Assembly: GCA_937915065.1 (NCBI GenBank)
Contig: CALDMR010000023.1
Span: forward strand, 1 to 14,309
Length of the DNA stretch: 14,309 bases
Direction: 5' to 3'
Origin: an uncultured Clostridia bacterium
GTDB taxonomy: Bacteria > Bacillota > Clostridia > Oscillospirales > Oscillospiraceae
Notes under the pieces: model-generated
Seen by the model: the letters and a program-made list of their open reading frames with translations, nothing else
The model's database searches: none
What the model was told of the DNA's origin: nothing
Shown here: piece after piece, positions 1-6,234 of the stretch
How the letters are laid out: the number at the start of each line of letters is the position of its first letter
How positions within the stretch are numbered: the stretch's first letter is position 1
Translations under genes and position numbers: made by a program

Positions 1-167
1 CTTTGGTTCCGAACGACCACCGGATAGCCGGAATGGTTTTCTTTTGCAGTTCCAGCCAACACATTTTGGATGCACTGATCGGCGTGTTCCAGCACCTCGG
101 GGTTCGTATCCGGTTTATGGATCAGATAATAGCGGCCCTTCACGCCGTCACGCTTTGGCAAACTCAT
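1..167 (-). CDS. Hypothetical protein, 3' end cut by window edge
   Basis: An open frame starts with ATG at 167 and runs off the left edge of the window, so 55 residues are visible and the C-terminus is missing. The peptide begins MSLPKRDGVKGRYYLIHKPD and has no signal peptide or membrane segment. An excellent ribosome-binding site (GAGGGGGG) lies a few bases upstream, and the preceding zinc-ribbon gene on the same strand stops only 14 bp earlier, so the two are very probably one transcription unit. I do not recognise the family. The start choice is well supported by the ribosome-binding site and the tight spacing. The function is unknown. Confidence 0.6.
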   Translation of the reverse strand, partial: MSLPKRDGVKGRYYLIHKPDTNPEVLEHADQCIQNVLAGTAKENHSGYPVVVRNQ

Positions 168-181
168 AGTAATCCCCCCTC

Positions 182-1297
182 TCAGGTTTGCTGATGCTGC
201 ATGGATACGATTTGGCAGTCTGGACAGAATTCCACATAGAGCGTGCCCTCCGCACAGTCAAACACCGTATCCCACTGGATCTGCGCCAGATACTTCATAG
301 GTTTCCCGCAGTGGGGACAGATGGTATATTCCGCGTCCTGCACCCAGTTAGCAAAGCCGCCGATGGTATTCACATCGTCACAGGCGGCGCCGTAAAACAG
401 GGGCACCGGCGCTTTGCTCAGAACATAGGGATTCCCGGTGAGCTCCTGGTACTCTTCCGGCCGGACATAGCAATCCATCTTCTCCGCACCATCAAAGAGT
501 TCCGAGGGGAATGCCTCTACGCCGCCGTCCAGGGTAAAGCGGTTGAAAGCGGGGCCTTTCAGAAAGCCCACGCAATTGGGGCAGCAGGTGGCGGTCAGGA
601 TGCCGTCCAGCCCCAGGAACTTCAGCCGCGCATCCCGGCCATCCAGCACCAGCGCATCCACCATGTGTCCGCCGCAGTGGGGACAGGTATCCTCCCGTGC
701 CCGGCCAATGCGGACGGGGGAAGTTTCTCCGGGCACTCCCTTGATCATGGGATAGCAGGTGGCAAAGTTGAGTTCGATCCGCTGCCCCTCCTTGTCGAAG
801 GTCCAGCCGCCGCACTGGGCGTAAATGGGCGGATCTACATAGAGCCTCTTGCGCCAGGGGCGAGGGATCCGCTCCAACTCCAGCAATGTCTCCATTGCCC
901 GGTCATCTCCTTGAAAGGCAAGGCAGCACATCAGGTTGGACGCTTCGCTGGAATCCTCTGTGGACAGCAGCGCACGGATCAGGCCGTCCCGCACATCCTC
1001 TGGGGCGCGATAGTAAAGTTCAGAAGGCCAGAACACCTCTGCATCCAGCGCCGAGCGCTGGATCTCCGGGGTGATGGCGTCCCGGTAGCCCAACAGCTGC
1101 CAGAAGTCGGTATATTCGGGATCCTTTAGATCTGCCAGCCGCCGGATGTTCTGCATCAGGTTTTCCTGCTTCTCGGCAATCTGTTCCGGCGTCCAGGCAA
1201 GCGCAGCTTGTCGCTCCTGCTCGCACTTGCATTTCCAGCACAATCCATCATAGCCCAAAGGCGTTCCACAGCCGGGGCAGGCGTAGTTCAGACTCAT
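182..1297 (-). CDS. Multi-zinc-ribbon protein of unknown function (C-terminus resembles YwqG/DUF1963-like proteins)
   Basis: This 371-residue soluble protein carries several paired cysteine motifs that look like zinc ribbons: C7/C10 with C20/C23 at the N-terminus, C205/C208 with C239/C242 in the middle, and C327/C330 with C358/C361 at the C-terminus. The C-terminal part (a GGFANWVQDAEY stretch, then CPHCGKPMKYLAQI and a final QHQQT) resembles the end of DUF1963/YwqG-like and SMI1-neighbour hypothetical proteins. That is a recollection of family flavour, not a search result. No catalytic motif, signal peptide or membrane segment is visible. A good ribosome-binding site (AAAGGAG) precedes the ATG at 1297. 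The gene is followed after 14 bp by another minus-strand gene, suggesting co-transcription. Its start codon overlaps the stop of a small upstream ORF as ATGA. Function unknown. Confidence 0.8.
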   Translation of the reverse strand: MSLNYACPGCGTPLGYDGLCWKCKCEQERQAALAWTPEQIAEKQENLMQNIRRLADLKDPEYTDFWQLLGYRDAITPEIQRSALDAEVFWPSELYYRAPEDVRDGLIRALLSTEDSSEASNLMCCLAFQGDDRAMETLLELERIPRPWRKRLYVDPPIYAQCGGWTFDKEGQRIELNFATCYPMIKGVPGETSPVRIGRAREDTCPHCGGHMVDALVLDGRDARLKFLGLDGILTATCCPNCVGFLKGPAFNRFTLDGGVEAFPSELFDGAEKMDCYVRPEEYQELTGNPYVLSKAPVPLFYGAACDDVNTIGGFANWVQDAEYTICPHCGKPMKYLAQIQWDTVFDCAEGTLYVEFCPDCQIVSMQHQQT

Positions 1298-1488
1298 ATT
1301 CTCTGGCTCCTTTCAGAAAATACAAAAACGCCCTGCGACGCACTGTCACAAAGACAGGCTGACGCAGGGCGCGAAAAGGCCGCAAGGGAGACGCCACATC
1401 CACCGGCGGATGTGGTTTCTTCTTCAGACAAAATCAATTTTTCATATTTGAACAGGACAGCCCAGGACTGTCCCCATTTTCCATCCAT
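1294..1488 (-). CDS. Possible small ORF in leader (64 codons), coding status doubtful
   Basis: A frame from ATG at 1488 reads 64 residues beginning MDGKWGQSWAVLFKYEKLIL. A weak AGAGG site lies about seven bases upstream. Its TGA stop overlaps the ATG of the zinc-ribbon gene in an ATGA arrangement, which is the usual sign of translational coupling. Against coding, the frame runs through two strong hairpins (1394-1415 and 1329-1371) and a U-rich tract, its composition is odd (rich in Ser, Ala, Cys), and I know no family for it. It may be a leader peptide, or a chance frame across a structured leader or a dispersed intergenic element. Confidence 0.25.
   Translation of the reverse strand: MDGKWGQSWAVLFKYEKLILSEEETTSAGGCGVSLAAFSRPASACLCDSASQGVFVFSERSQRI
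1317..1371 (-). terminator. Terminator-like hairpin just upstream of the zinc-ribbon gene
   Basis: On the minus strand a 9-bp stem (CGCCCTGCG with CGCAGGGCG, 1363-1371 and 1329-1337) encloses a second 5-bp stem (CTGTC with GACAG) above an internal loop. It is followed directly by TTTTTGTATTTT (1328 to 1317). This has the shape of an intrinsic terminator, but it ends only about 20 bp before the start codon of the 371-residue gene. It is therefore either an attenuator in that gene's leader or the leftover terminator of a lost upstream gene. Confidence 0.6.
1394..1415 (-). other. Leader hairpin 2
   Basis: An 8-bp perfect stem (CCACATCC with GGATGTGG) closes a 6-nt GC-rich loop. On the plus strand it is followed by TTTCTTCTT and could act as a weak terminator in that direction, but no plus-strand gene ends here. 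In the minus direction it sits mid-leader before the zinc-ribbon gene. Confidence 0.5.
1455..1473 (-). other. Leader hairpin 1
   Basis: A 6-bp perfect inverted repeat, GGACAG with CTGTCC, with a 7-nt loop. It is the first of three hairpins in the leader transcribed toward the zinc-ribbon gene. It is short, so it counts mainly as part of the cluster. Confidence 0.4.
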
Positions 1489-1537
1489 AGCAAGACCTCT
1501 AAATACAGACTTCAAAATGGTAAACTTTACTATTTTT

Positions 1538-1567
1538 ATTATATCACATCATCGGCTTTCTTTGGAA
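1538..1567 (-). promoter_or_regulatory. Candidate promoter for the leader and zinc-ribbon genes
   Basis: On the minus strand a perfect TATAAT (1543 to 1538) lies 18 bp after a weak TTCCAA -35-like hexamer (1567 to 1562). It points toward the gene pair at 1297 and 167 and would give a leader of about 230 nt. The -10 overlaps the stop codon of the ORF fragment 1539-1685. The support is the -10 box and orientation only. Confidence 0.4.
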
Positions 1568-1685
1568 GAGGGATTTGCCCCTGTTCCAAATTTGTGATGT
1601 GGATTTTTCTCTTTCCCATCTCAGCATACTCCGGCAGTTCTTTGGCATTACTTGCGGCACGCTGTAATATTCCGCCAAAAACAAT
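1539..1685 (-). pseudogene. Possible coding remnant, unidentified
   Basis: Between an in-frame TGA (1686-1688) and a TAA at 1539 a 48-codon minus-strand frame reads like real protein, for example ELPEYAEMGKRKIHITNLEQ and a lysine-rich end. It has no convincing start codon: the only ATG is internal. The region upstream is AT-rich and non-coding. It could be the 3' end of a lost gene, or a chance frame in a dispersed intergenic repeat. I do not recognise the family. Confidence 0.25.
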
Positions 1686-1705
1686 TCATAATAAAAATAT
1701 AAATC

Positions 1706-1734
1706 TATCACAATTTTGATAATTATATCACCAA
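1706..1734. promoter_or_regulatory. Candidate operator, copy 1 (overlapping dyads)
   Basis: TTGATAATTATATCACCAA (1716-1734) contains the dyad TGAT-N6-ATCA. It overlaps a second inverted repeat, TATCA-N6-TGATA (1706-1721). A near-identical copy lies exactly 42 bp downstream, both ahead of the XRE gene. This suggests binding sites for that regulator, possibly autoregulatory. Inferred only. Confidence 0.45.
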
Positions 1735-1757
1735 TTATATTCCATGTGAAGCAAAAG

Positions 1758-1776
1758 TTGATAATTTAATCACGAA
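1758..1776. promoter_or_regulatory. Candidate operator, copy 2
   Basis: TTGATAATTTAATCACGAA differs from copy 1 at three of 19 positions and keeps the TGAT-N6-ATCA dyad. It lies about 55 bp before the XRE start codon. The 42-bp offset equals about four helical turns, so both copies face the same side of the DNA. Confidence 0.45.
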
Positions 1777-1830
1777 CCTATCCACCTCCTTTATATTAAA
1801 ATAATAAACAGAGATTGGAGGGAGCGCGCC

Positions 1831-2154
1831 ATGGACGATAACCGCCGCTATGAAGCATTCGTGCGAGACCGCATCACACAGCTGCGGGAGCAAAAAGGTG
1901 TTTCCGAGCATCGGATGAGCCTGGAGCTCGGCAAAAGCGGCTCCTACATCAGAAGCATCACCAACGGCATTTCCATGCCCTCTCTCCGGGAATTATTCAA
2001 TATCATGGAATACTTCGACTTAACGCCAGCCCTTTTCTTTGCCCCCATGGATGACCCGGATTCCCTGCGCGGGCTGGTGGGGAAAAAGCTGCTTGCCCTG
2101 CCGGACGAGGATTTGGAGAAAGTATCTGCTTTCCTGGATTGGATCAGGAAATAG
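1831..2154 (+). CDS. XRE-family helix-turn-helix transcriptional regulator
   Basis: This 107-residue protein has a Cro/CI-type helix-turn-helix at about residues 10-65, with the typical pattern of a recognition helix SGSYIRSITNG followed by PSLRELFNIMEYFDLTP. Residues 75-107 form a short C-terminal tail (LLALPDEDLEKVSAFLDWIR) of the kind seen in small regulators of this family that dimerise. A strong GGAGGG ribosome-binding site precedes the ATG at 1831. Two phased dyads at 1716-1734 and 1758-1776 lie upstream and are natural candidates for its own operator. A perfect hairpin terminator follows, so it is probably monocistronic. Target genes cannot be read from the sequence. Such small regulators are often left over from mobile elements. 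Confidence 0.88.
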   Translation: MDDNRRYEAFVRDRITQLREQKGVSEHRMSLELGKSGSYIRSITNGISMPSLRELFNIMEYFDLTPALFFAPMDDPDSLRGLVGKKLLALPDEDLEKVSAFLDWIRK

Positions 2155-2176
2155 CCGCAAGCGTATTGTATATCAT

Positions 2177-2230
2177 AAAGGACATTGCCGCCCAATCGTT
2201 TTTTGCGATATGTGCAGCAATGTCCTTTTT
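2177..2230 (+). terminator. Rho-independent terminator of the XRE gene
   Basis: A 12-bp perfect stem, AAAGGACATTGC (2177-2188) with GCAATGTCCTTT (2217-2228), runs into a T tract. The 28-nt loop can itself fold through ATCG/CGAT. It begins 22 bp after the XRE stop codon. Confidence 0.75.
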
Positions 2231-2345
2231 ATACAAGAATTCAATTCCCTCTGCTTTGCCTTACAGCAATGAAGACCATCCGGTAATGAAACAGGTTTCT
2301 ACCCGCACGGATGTAATTGCTAAAATCACAGGCGCCATTTAATAC

Positions 2346-2409
2346 AGTGTCTGTAACAGAGTCTGTAGTAGAGTCTGTAGTAGAGTCTGTAGTAGAGTCT
2401 GTAGTAGAG
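2346..2409. repeat. 12-bp tandem repeat, five units plus a partial
   Basis: Four identical copies of AGAGTCTGTAGT (2358-2405) follow one degenerate copy, AGTGTCTGTAAC (2346-2357), and end with a partial AGAG. The unit is a multiple of three, so both strands stay open across it, but no gene is supported here. It lies about 100 bp downstream of tRNA-Ala on the tRNA strand. Copy number may vary between strains. Confidence 0.9.
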
Positions 2410-2446
2410 CTAAATTTTTCAAAATTTCAGGCCATTTTTCTGAAAA

Positions 2447-2504
2447 ACAGCAAAAAGCAAGAAACCCTTGCAGCCTTAGAGCCACAAGGGTTTCCTGTTT
2501 TTTC
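2447..2504 (-). terminator. Terminator of tRNA-Ala (hairpin works in both directions)
   Basis: A 10-bp perfect stem, GAAACCCTTG (2461-2470) with CAAGGGTTTC (2485-2494), has a 14-nt loop. On the minus strand it starts 12 bp past the tRNA CCA end and is followed by TTGCTTTTTG. On the plus strand it is followed by CTGTTTTTTC. It most likely ends the tRNA transcript. Confidence 0.75.
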
Positions 2505-2505
2505 T

Positions 2506-2581
<76 letters not shown>

Positions 2582-2645
2582 ATATTGACTTTTTGCAGTC
2601 GTTTCTGTTATACTGTTTAGGTCGTTCACCCCGAGCAACAGCGTT

Positions 2646-2674
2646 ATTATAGCATGCTCTTCCCGTGGAGTCAA
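2646..2674 (-). promoter_or_regulatory. Promoter of tRNA-Ala
   Basis: The minus strand reads TTGACT, 17 bp, TATAAT, nearly the full sigma-A consensus. It is about 65 bp upstream of the tRNA 5' end and leaves a short leader to be processed. It lies back to back with the start of mrnC. Confidence 0.85.
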
Positions 2675-2700
2675 TAGTTTTTTTAGGAGTTTTTTGAAAT

Positions 2701-3105
2701 ATGGAAAATTATTTTGAATTGGCGATGGAACCGGGGCCGCTGCATGAAATCAGCAGCATCGCCCTGGCCCATTTAGGTGATGCAGTATATGAGGTATTGG
2801 TACGCTCCTGGCTGTGCGTACACGGCAAAGCCACAGGCAAGGGGCTGCACCGGGCCACGGTGGCCCTGGTGTGCGCACCGGAACAGGCCCGCCGGGCCGA
2901 GCGCATTCTGCCCGAGCTGACAGAGGAAGAGCTGGCCGTATTCCGCCGCGGACGCAACGCCCATGTTCACAGCATCCCCCAGAACGCCAGCCGCGGCGAG
3001 TATCAAACCGCCACCGCTCTGGAGGCGCTGTTCGGCTATCTGTATCTGCTGGGCCGCCGGGATCGTATCAACGCACTGTTTGTAAAGATGATGGAGGAAA
3101 CTTGA
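2701..3105 (+). CDS. mrnC: Mini-ribonuclease III (MrnC), 23S rRNA maturation
   Basis: This 134-residue protein matches Mini-RNase III, the RNase III catalytic domain without a double-stranded-RNA-binding domain, which trims the ends of 23S rRNA precursor in Firmicutes. The catalytic signature LGDAVYE is at residues 25-31 (D27 the key acid, E31 nearby). The conserved RRGRNA stretch is at 82-87, and the second acidic motif TALEALFGYLYL is at 105-116. The length is typical for the family. An AGGAG site stands 11 bp before the ATG. The gene starts 27 bp from the tRNA-Ala promoter, which faces away. It is not next to cysS and rlmB, its common partners in Bacilli and many Clostridia, but precedes the ribosome-rescue gene rqcH by 73 bp. 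Confidence 0.93.
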   Translation: MENYFELAMEPGPLHEISSIALAHLGDAVYEVLVRSWLCVHGKATGKGLHRATVALVCAPEQARRAERILPELTEEELAVFRRGRNAHVHSIPQNASRGEYQTATALEALFGYLYLLGRRDRINALFVKMMEET

Positions 3106-3178
3106 ATCGTCTCCCCCTTTTCTCCGCGCCCCGGGCGTGATATGATAGGATCAAACCAATAACAGGAGGAACCATCTT

Positions 3179-4933
3179 ATGCCGATGGACGCCGTTTGTA
3201 TGAGTGCGGCAGCGGAAGAACTGCGCCGCGCCGCCCTGGGCGCGCGGATCGACAAGATCCAGCAGCCCAGCCGCGATCAAATCGTTATGCTGCTGCCCCG
3301 CGGTATGCGCCTGCTGATCAATGCAGGCACGAATCAGCCCCGCATGCACCTGACAGGGCTGTTGCGGGAAAACCCGGCCCAACCGCCCATGTTCTGTATG
3401 CTGCTGCGCAAACACCTGACCGGCGCAAAGCTGATTGCCGTGGAACAGCCGGAAATGGAGCGGGTGCTCATCCTCACACTGGAGGGCCGCGACGAACTGG
3501 GTGAACTCTGCCGGCGCAAGCTGGTATTGGAAGCCATGGGCCGTCAGGCCAATCTGTTGCTGCTGGATAGCGAAGACCGCATCATTGACTGTATGCGCCG
3601 GGTGGATCTGGATCTTTCCGACAAGCGCCAGCTGCTGCCCGGGCTGTTCTATCACCTGCCTCCCGCCCAGGCGGACAAGTACTCCCCCCTGGCCCTGGAA
3701 GAGGGCGCGTTTTCAGCTCTGTTGGAAAATGCAGAAAAAGATGAACAGATCGACCACTGGCTTTTGCGCACCTTTTTCGGTCTTTCTCCCCTGGTATGCC
3801 GCGAACTGGCCTACCGGGCCTGCGGTTCCACCGACGCCCATTTTTTTGCCCTGGACACCGCCGGGAAAGCGCGTTTATGCTCCGCCTGGGACGCACTGAT
3901 CCAGCGCATCCGGCAGCAGGATTTCGCCCCCACCATGATCACGGAAAACGGAAAACCCCTGGACTATTCCTATTTTCCCATCACCCAGTATGAAAGGGCC
4001 GCGGAAACCATTTCCTACCCCTCCCTTTCTACCCTGCTGGATGATTTCTACGAAAAGCGGGAAAAAACGGAGCGAATGCGGCAGCTGGGCCACGATCTGA
4101 TGCAGACCGCCGCCAGCGCCCGGGATCGTGTGCGCCGTAAGCTGGCAGTGCAGCAGAAAGAATATGCAGCCACCCAAAACCGCGACGCCCTGCGCAAGGC
4201 CGGCGAACTGATCACCGCCAACCTGTACCGCATGGAGCGGGGCATGACCGTGCTGCAGGCCGAAGATTATTATGAAGAGGGCTGCCCCACCGTGGAGATC
4301 CGCCTCGATCCCCTGCTGACCCCTCAGCAAAATGCCGCCCGTTATTACAAAAACTACAACAAGGCCAAAACCGCCGAAACCATGCTCCGCGAGCAAATGG
4401 AAAAGGGCCGCGTGGAACTGGAATACCTGGAAAGCATTGTGGAAGAGCTGCGGGAAGCCGAATCCGAGCAGGATTTCCGCGAGATCCGCAGTGAACTGAA
4501 AGACGCCGGATACCTGAAACAGCGCGGAGGCGAAAAGAAGCAGATCAAGCGGGCTCTGAAGCCCCGCACCTTCCGCTCCTCCGCAGGGCTGCGCATCAGC
4601 GTGGGCCGCAATAACCGCCAAAACGATCAGCTCACCTGCAAAGACGCCGCCCCCGGCGACCTGTGGTTCCACACCCAGAAAATCCACGGTTCCCATGTGA
4701 TCCTGCACACCGGCGGCGCACCTGCCGATGACAAAAGCATGACCCAGGCCGCCATGCTGGCCGCCTATTATTCCCAGGCCCGGGAGGGGCAGAATGTCCC
4801 TGTGGACTACACCCCCGTGCGCTATGTGAAAAAGCCCGCCGGCGCCAAGCCTGGCATGGTGATTTACACCACCTATCAAACTGCCTATGTGACTCCGGCA
4901 GAAGATTTGGTCAAAACCCTGGCCATTACCTGA
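3179..4933 (+). CDS. rqcH: NFACT-family ribosome quality control protein (RqcH/Rqc2 homolog, 'fibronectin-binding' family)
   Basis: This 584-residue protein has the full NFACT layout. The N-terminal NFACT-N domain covers about residues 1-270, with GARIDKIQQP, FCMLLRKHL at 72-80, DELGEL at 105-110 and MGRQANLLLL. A charged coiled coil covers about 285-440. The NFACT-R (DUF814) domain at about 465-575 has DLWFHTQKIHGSHVIL starting at 494 and the conserved DYTPVRYVKKP...GAKPG end. In Bacillus subtilis the family binds stalled 50S subunits and adds C-terminal alanine tails. Older annotations call it fibronectin-binding protein. The Asp-Arg pair of NFACT-N appears here as E94-R95. AGGAGG precedes the ATG at 3179, and a weak TATGAT -10-like box at 3141 may give it a promoter apart from mrnC. 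A strong terminator follows. Confidence 0.92.
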   Translation: MPMDAVCMSAAAEELRRAALGARIDKIQQPSRDQIVMLLPRGMRLLINAGTNQPRMHLTGLLRENPAQPPMFCMLLRKHLTGAKLIAVEQPEMERVLILTLEGRDELGELCRRKLVLEAMGRQANLLLLDSEDRIIDCMRRVDLDLSDKRQLLPGLFYHLPPAQADKYSPLALEEGAFSALLENAEKDEQIDHWLLRTFFGLSPLVCRELAYRACGSTDAHFFALDTAGKARLCSAWDALIQRIRQQDFAPTMITENGKPLDYSYFPITQYERAAETISYPSLSTLLDDFYEKREKTERMRQLGHDLMQTAASARDRVRRKLAVQQKEYAATQNRDALRKAGELITANLYRMERGMTVLQAEDYYEEGCPTVEIRLDPLLTPQQNAARYYKNYNKAKTAETMLREQMEKGRVELEYLESIVEELREAESEQDFREIRSELKDAGYLKQRGGEKKQIKRALKPRTFRSSAGLRISVGRNNRQNDQLTCKDAAPGDLWFHTQKIHGSHVILHTGGAPADDKSMTQAAMLAAYYSQAREGQNVPVDYTPVRYVKKPAGAKPGMVIYTTYQTAYVTPAEDLVKTLAIT

Positions 4934-4961
4934 ACGCCCATCCGCAGTCAGCCCACAAATG

Positions 4962-5013
4962 CCCCGGGGAACCGGCCAGCGGCCCATCGCTGCCCGGTTC
5001 TCCGGGGATTTTC
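4962..5013 (+). terminator. Strong Rho-independent terminator after rqcH
   Basis: A long hairpin pairs CCCCGGGGAACCGG (4962-4975) with CCGGTTCTCCGGGG (4994-5007), with one G:U pair. The stem continues, after one mismatch, with CAGCG/CGCTG around a 6-nt loop. ATTTTCTA follows. It separates rqcH from the sbcDC unit. Confidence 0.85.
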
Positions 5014-5032
5014 TATCCGCCCCGATACGCTC

Positions 5033-5061
5033 TTGCGCGTTCCGGATGGCCTCTATATAAT
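5033..5061 (+). promoter_or_regulatory. Promoter of the sbcDC operon
   Basis: TTGCGC (5033-5038), a 17-bp spacer and a perfect TATAAT (5056-5061) lie 30 bp ahead of the sbcD start codon, directly after the rqcH terminator. Confidence 0.75.
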
Positions 5062-5091
5062 AAAATCATCACAACCGAAAGGACTGGCACT

Positions 5092-6234
5092 ATGAAACTC
5101 ATCCACCTTTCCGACCTGCATCTGGGCAAGCGGGTCAATGAATTTTCCATGCTGGAGGATCAGCGGTATATTCTCTCAGAGATCCTGGATATCATTGACC
5201 GGGAAGCGCCCGACGGCATACTCATTGCCGGCGATATTTACGACAAGTCCGTGCCCTCTGCCGAAGCGGTCGCCCTACTGGACGATTTTCTGGTACGCCT
5301 GTCCGCGCGGAACCTTCAGGTTTTCCTCATCAGCGGCAACCACGACTCGGCCGAGCGCATGGCCTTCGGCGGACGGCTGATGGCAGGGAGCGGCATCCAC
5401 ATGGCCCCGGTTTACAATGGGACGACCGCCCCCCTGACGCTGACCGACATCCACGGTCCCGTGGATCTCTACCTGCTGCCCTTTCTCAAGCCCGCCCACG
5501 TCCGCCGCTGTTTTCCGGATCAGGAGATCACCTCCTATACCGATGCCGTGAAGGCTGCCATCGACGCCATGCCTCTGGACACGACCCGCCGGAATGTGCT
5601 GGTCACCCACCAATTTGTCACCGGCGCCGCCCGATGCGATTCGGAGGATCTCTCTGTGGGCGGTTCTGATAATGTAGACGCCGCCGTTTTCGCCCCCTTC
5701 GACTATGTGGCCCTGGGCCATATCCACGGGCCGCAGCAGGTGGGCCGCGAAACAATACGCTATTGCGGCACGCCGCTGAAATACTCTTTCTCCGAGGCCC
5801 GGCATAAAAAATCCCTGACTGTGGTGGAGCTGGAAGAAAAGGGGCATGTGACAGTGCGCACCGTGCCCTTCCATCCGCTGCGGGATCTGGTGGAACTGCG
5901 GGGCACATACGAGGAGCTGACCCTCCGCGATTTTTACGAAAGCGCCGGATACCGGCAGGACTATGTCCATATCACCCTGACCGACGAGGATGACATTCCC
6001 GACGCGGTGGGTAAATTGCGGATCATATACCCCTATCTGATGAAACTGGACTACGACAACAGCCGCACCCGCGCGGGGCTGCTGCCCACAGACGATCTGG
6101 AAGATATGCCCCGGCACTCTCCCCTGGAATTGCTGGAGCCCTTTTATGAAGCCCAGAACGGCCAAGCCATGAGCGACGCCCAGCGCAGCTATGCCCGGGA
6201 TTTGATCGAACACATTTGGGAGGAAAACGCATGA
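5092..6234 (+). CDS. sbcD: Exonuclease subunit SbcD (Mre11-like nuclease)
   Basis: This 380-residue protein is the nuclease half of the SbcCD complex, which opens DNA hairpins and trims protein-blocked or broken ends in an Mn- and ATP-dependent way. The calcineurin-type metallophosphatase motifs are complete: DLHLGK with D8 and H10, GDIYD with D48, GNHDS with N83 and H84, VTHQ with H173, and GHIHG with H210 and H212. After these comes the usual SbcD C-terminal capping region. The length is typical. A GAAAGGA site precedes the ATG, and a TTGCGC-17-TATAAT promoter is 30 bp upstream. The stop codon overlaps the sbcC start as ATGA, so the two subunits are translationally coupled. No missing residues are seen. 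Confidence 0.96.
   Translation: MKLIHLSDLHLGKRVNEFSMLEDQRYILSEILDIIDREAPDGILIAGDIYDKSVPSAEAVALLDDFLVRLSARNLQVFLISGNHDSAERMAFGGRLMAGSGIHMAPVYNGTTAPLTLTDIHGPVDLYLLPFLKPAHVRRCFPDQEITSYTDAVKAAIDAMPLDTTRRNVLVTHQFVTGAARCDSEDLSVGGSDNVDAAVFAPFDYVALGHIHGPQQVGRETIRYCGTPLKYSFSEARHKKSLTVVELEEKGHVTVRTVPFHPLRDLVELRGTYEELTLRDFYESAGYRQDYVHITLTDEDDIPDAVGKLRIIYPYLMKLDYDNSRTRAGLLPTDDLEDMPRHSPLELLEPFYEAQNGQAMSDAQRSYARDLIEHIWEENA
6218..6223 (+). promoter_or_regulatory. Ribosome-binding site that fixes the sbcC start
   Basis: GGGAGG inside the last codons of sbcD lies 7 bp before ATG 6231. A possible TTG start at 6216 would sit on top of this site, so ATG 6231 is preferred. Confidence 0.8.

Noticed and set aside
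188..1129. Long plus-strand open frame opposite the zinc-ribbon gene
   Set aside because: It is antisense to a gene with clear motifs and a good ribosome site; its composition is that of a complementary shadow.
1769..1802. Promoter for the XRE gene around TATATT/TAAAAT
   Set aside because: -10-like hexamers are present but no acceptable -35 is found at 16-18 bp; the AT-richness makes chance matches likely.
2346..2409. CRISPR-like array
   Set aside because: The units are contiguous 12-bp copies with no spacers; it is a simple tandem repeat.
3875..4987. 370-codon minus-strand frame
   Set aside because: It is a Gly/His-rich shadow of the NFACT gene, and it crosses part of the rqcH terminator.
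6216..6230. Upstream TTG start for sbcC
   Set aside because: It would overlap the GGGAGG ribosome site; ATG 6231 gives the family-typical N-terminus and an ATGA overlap.
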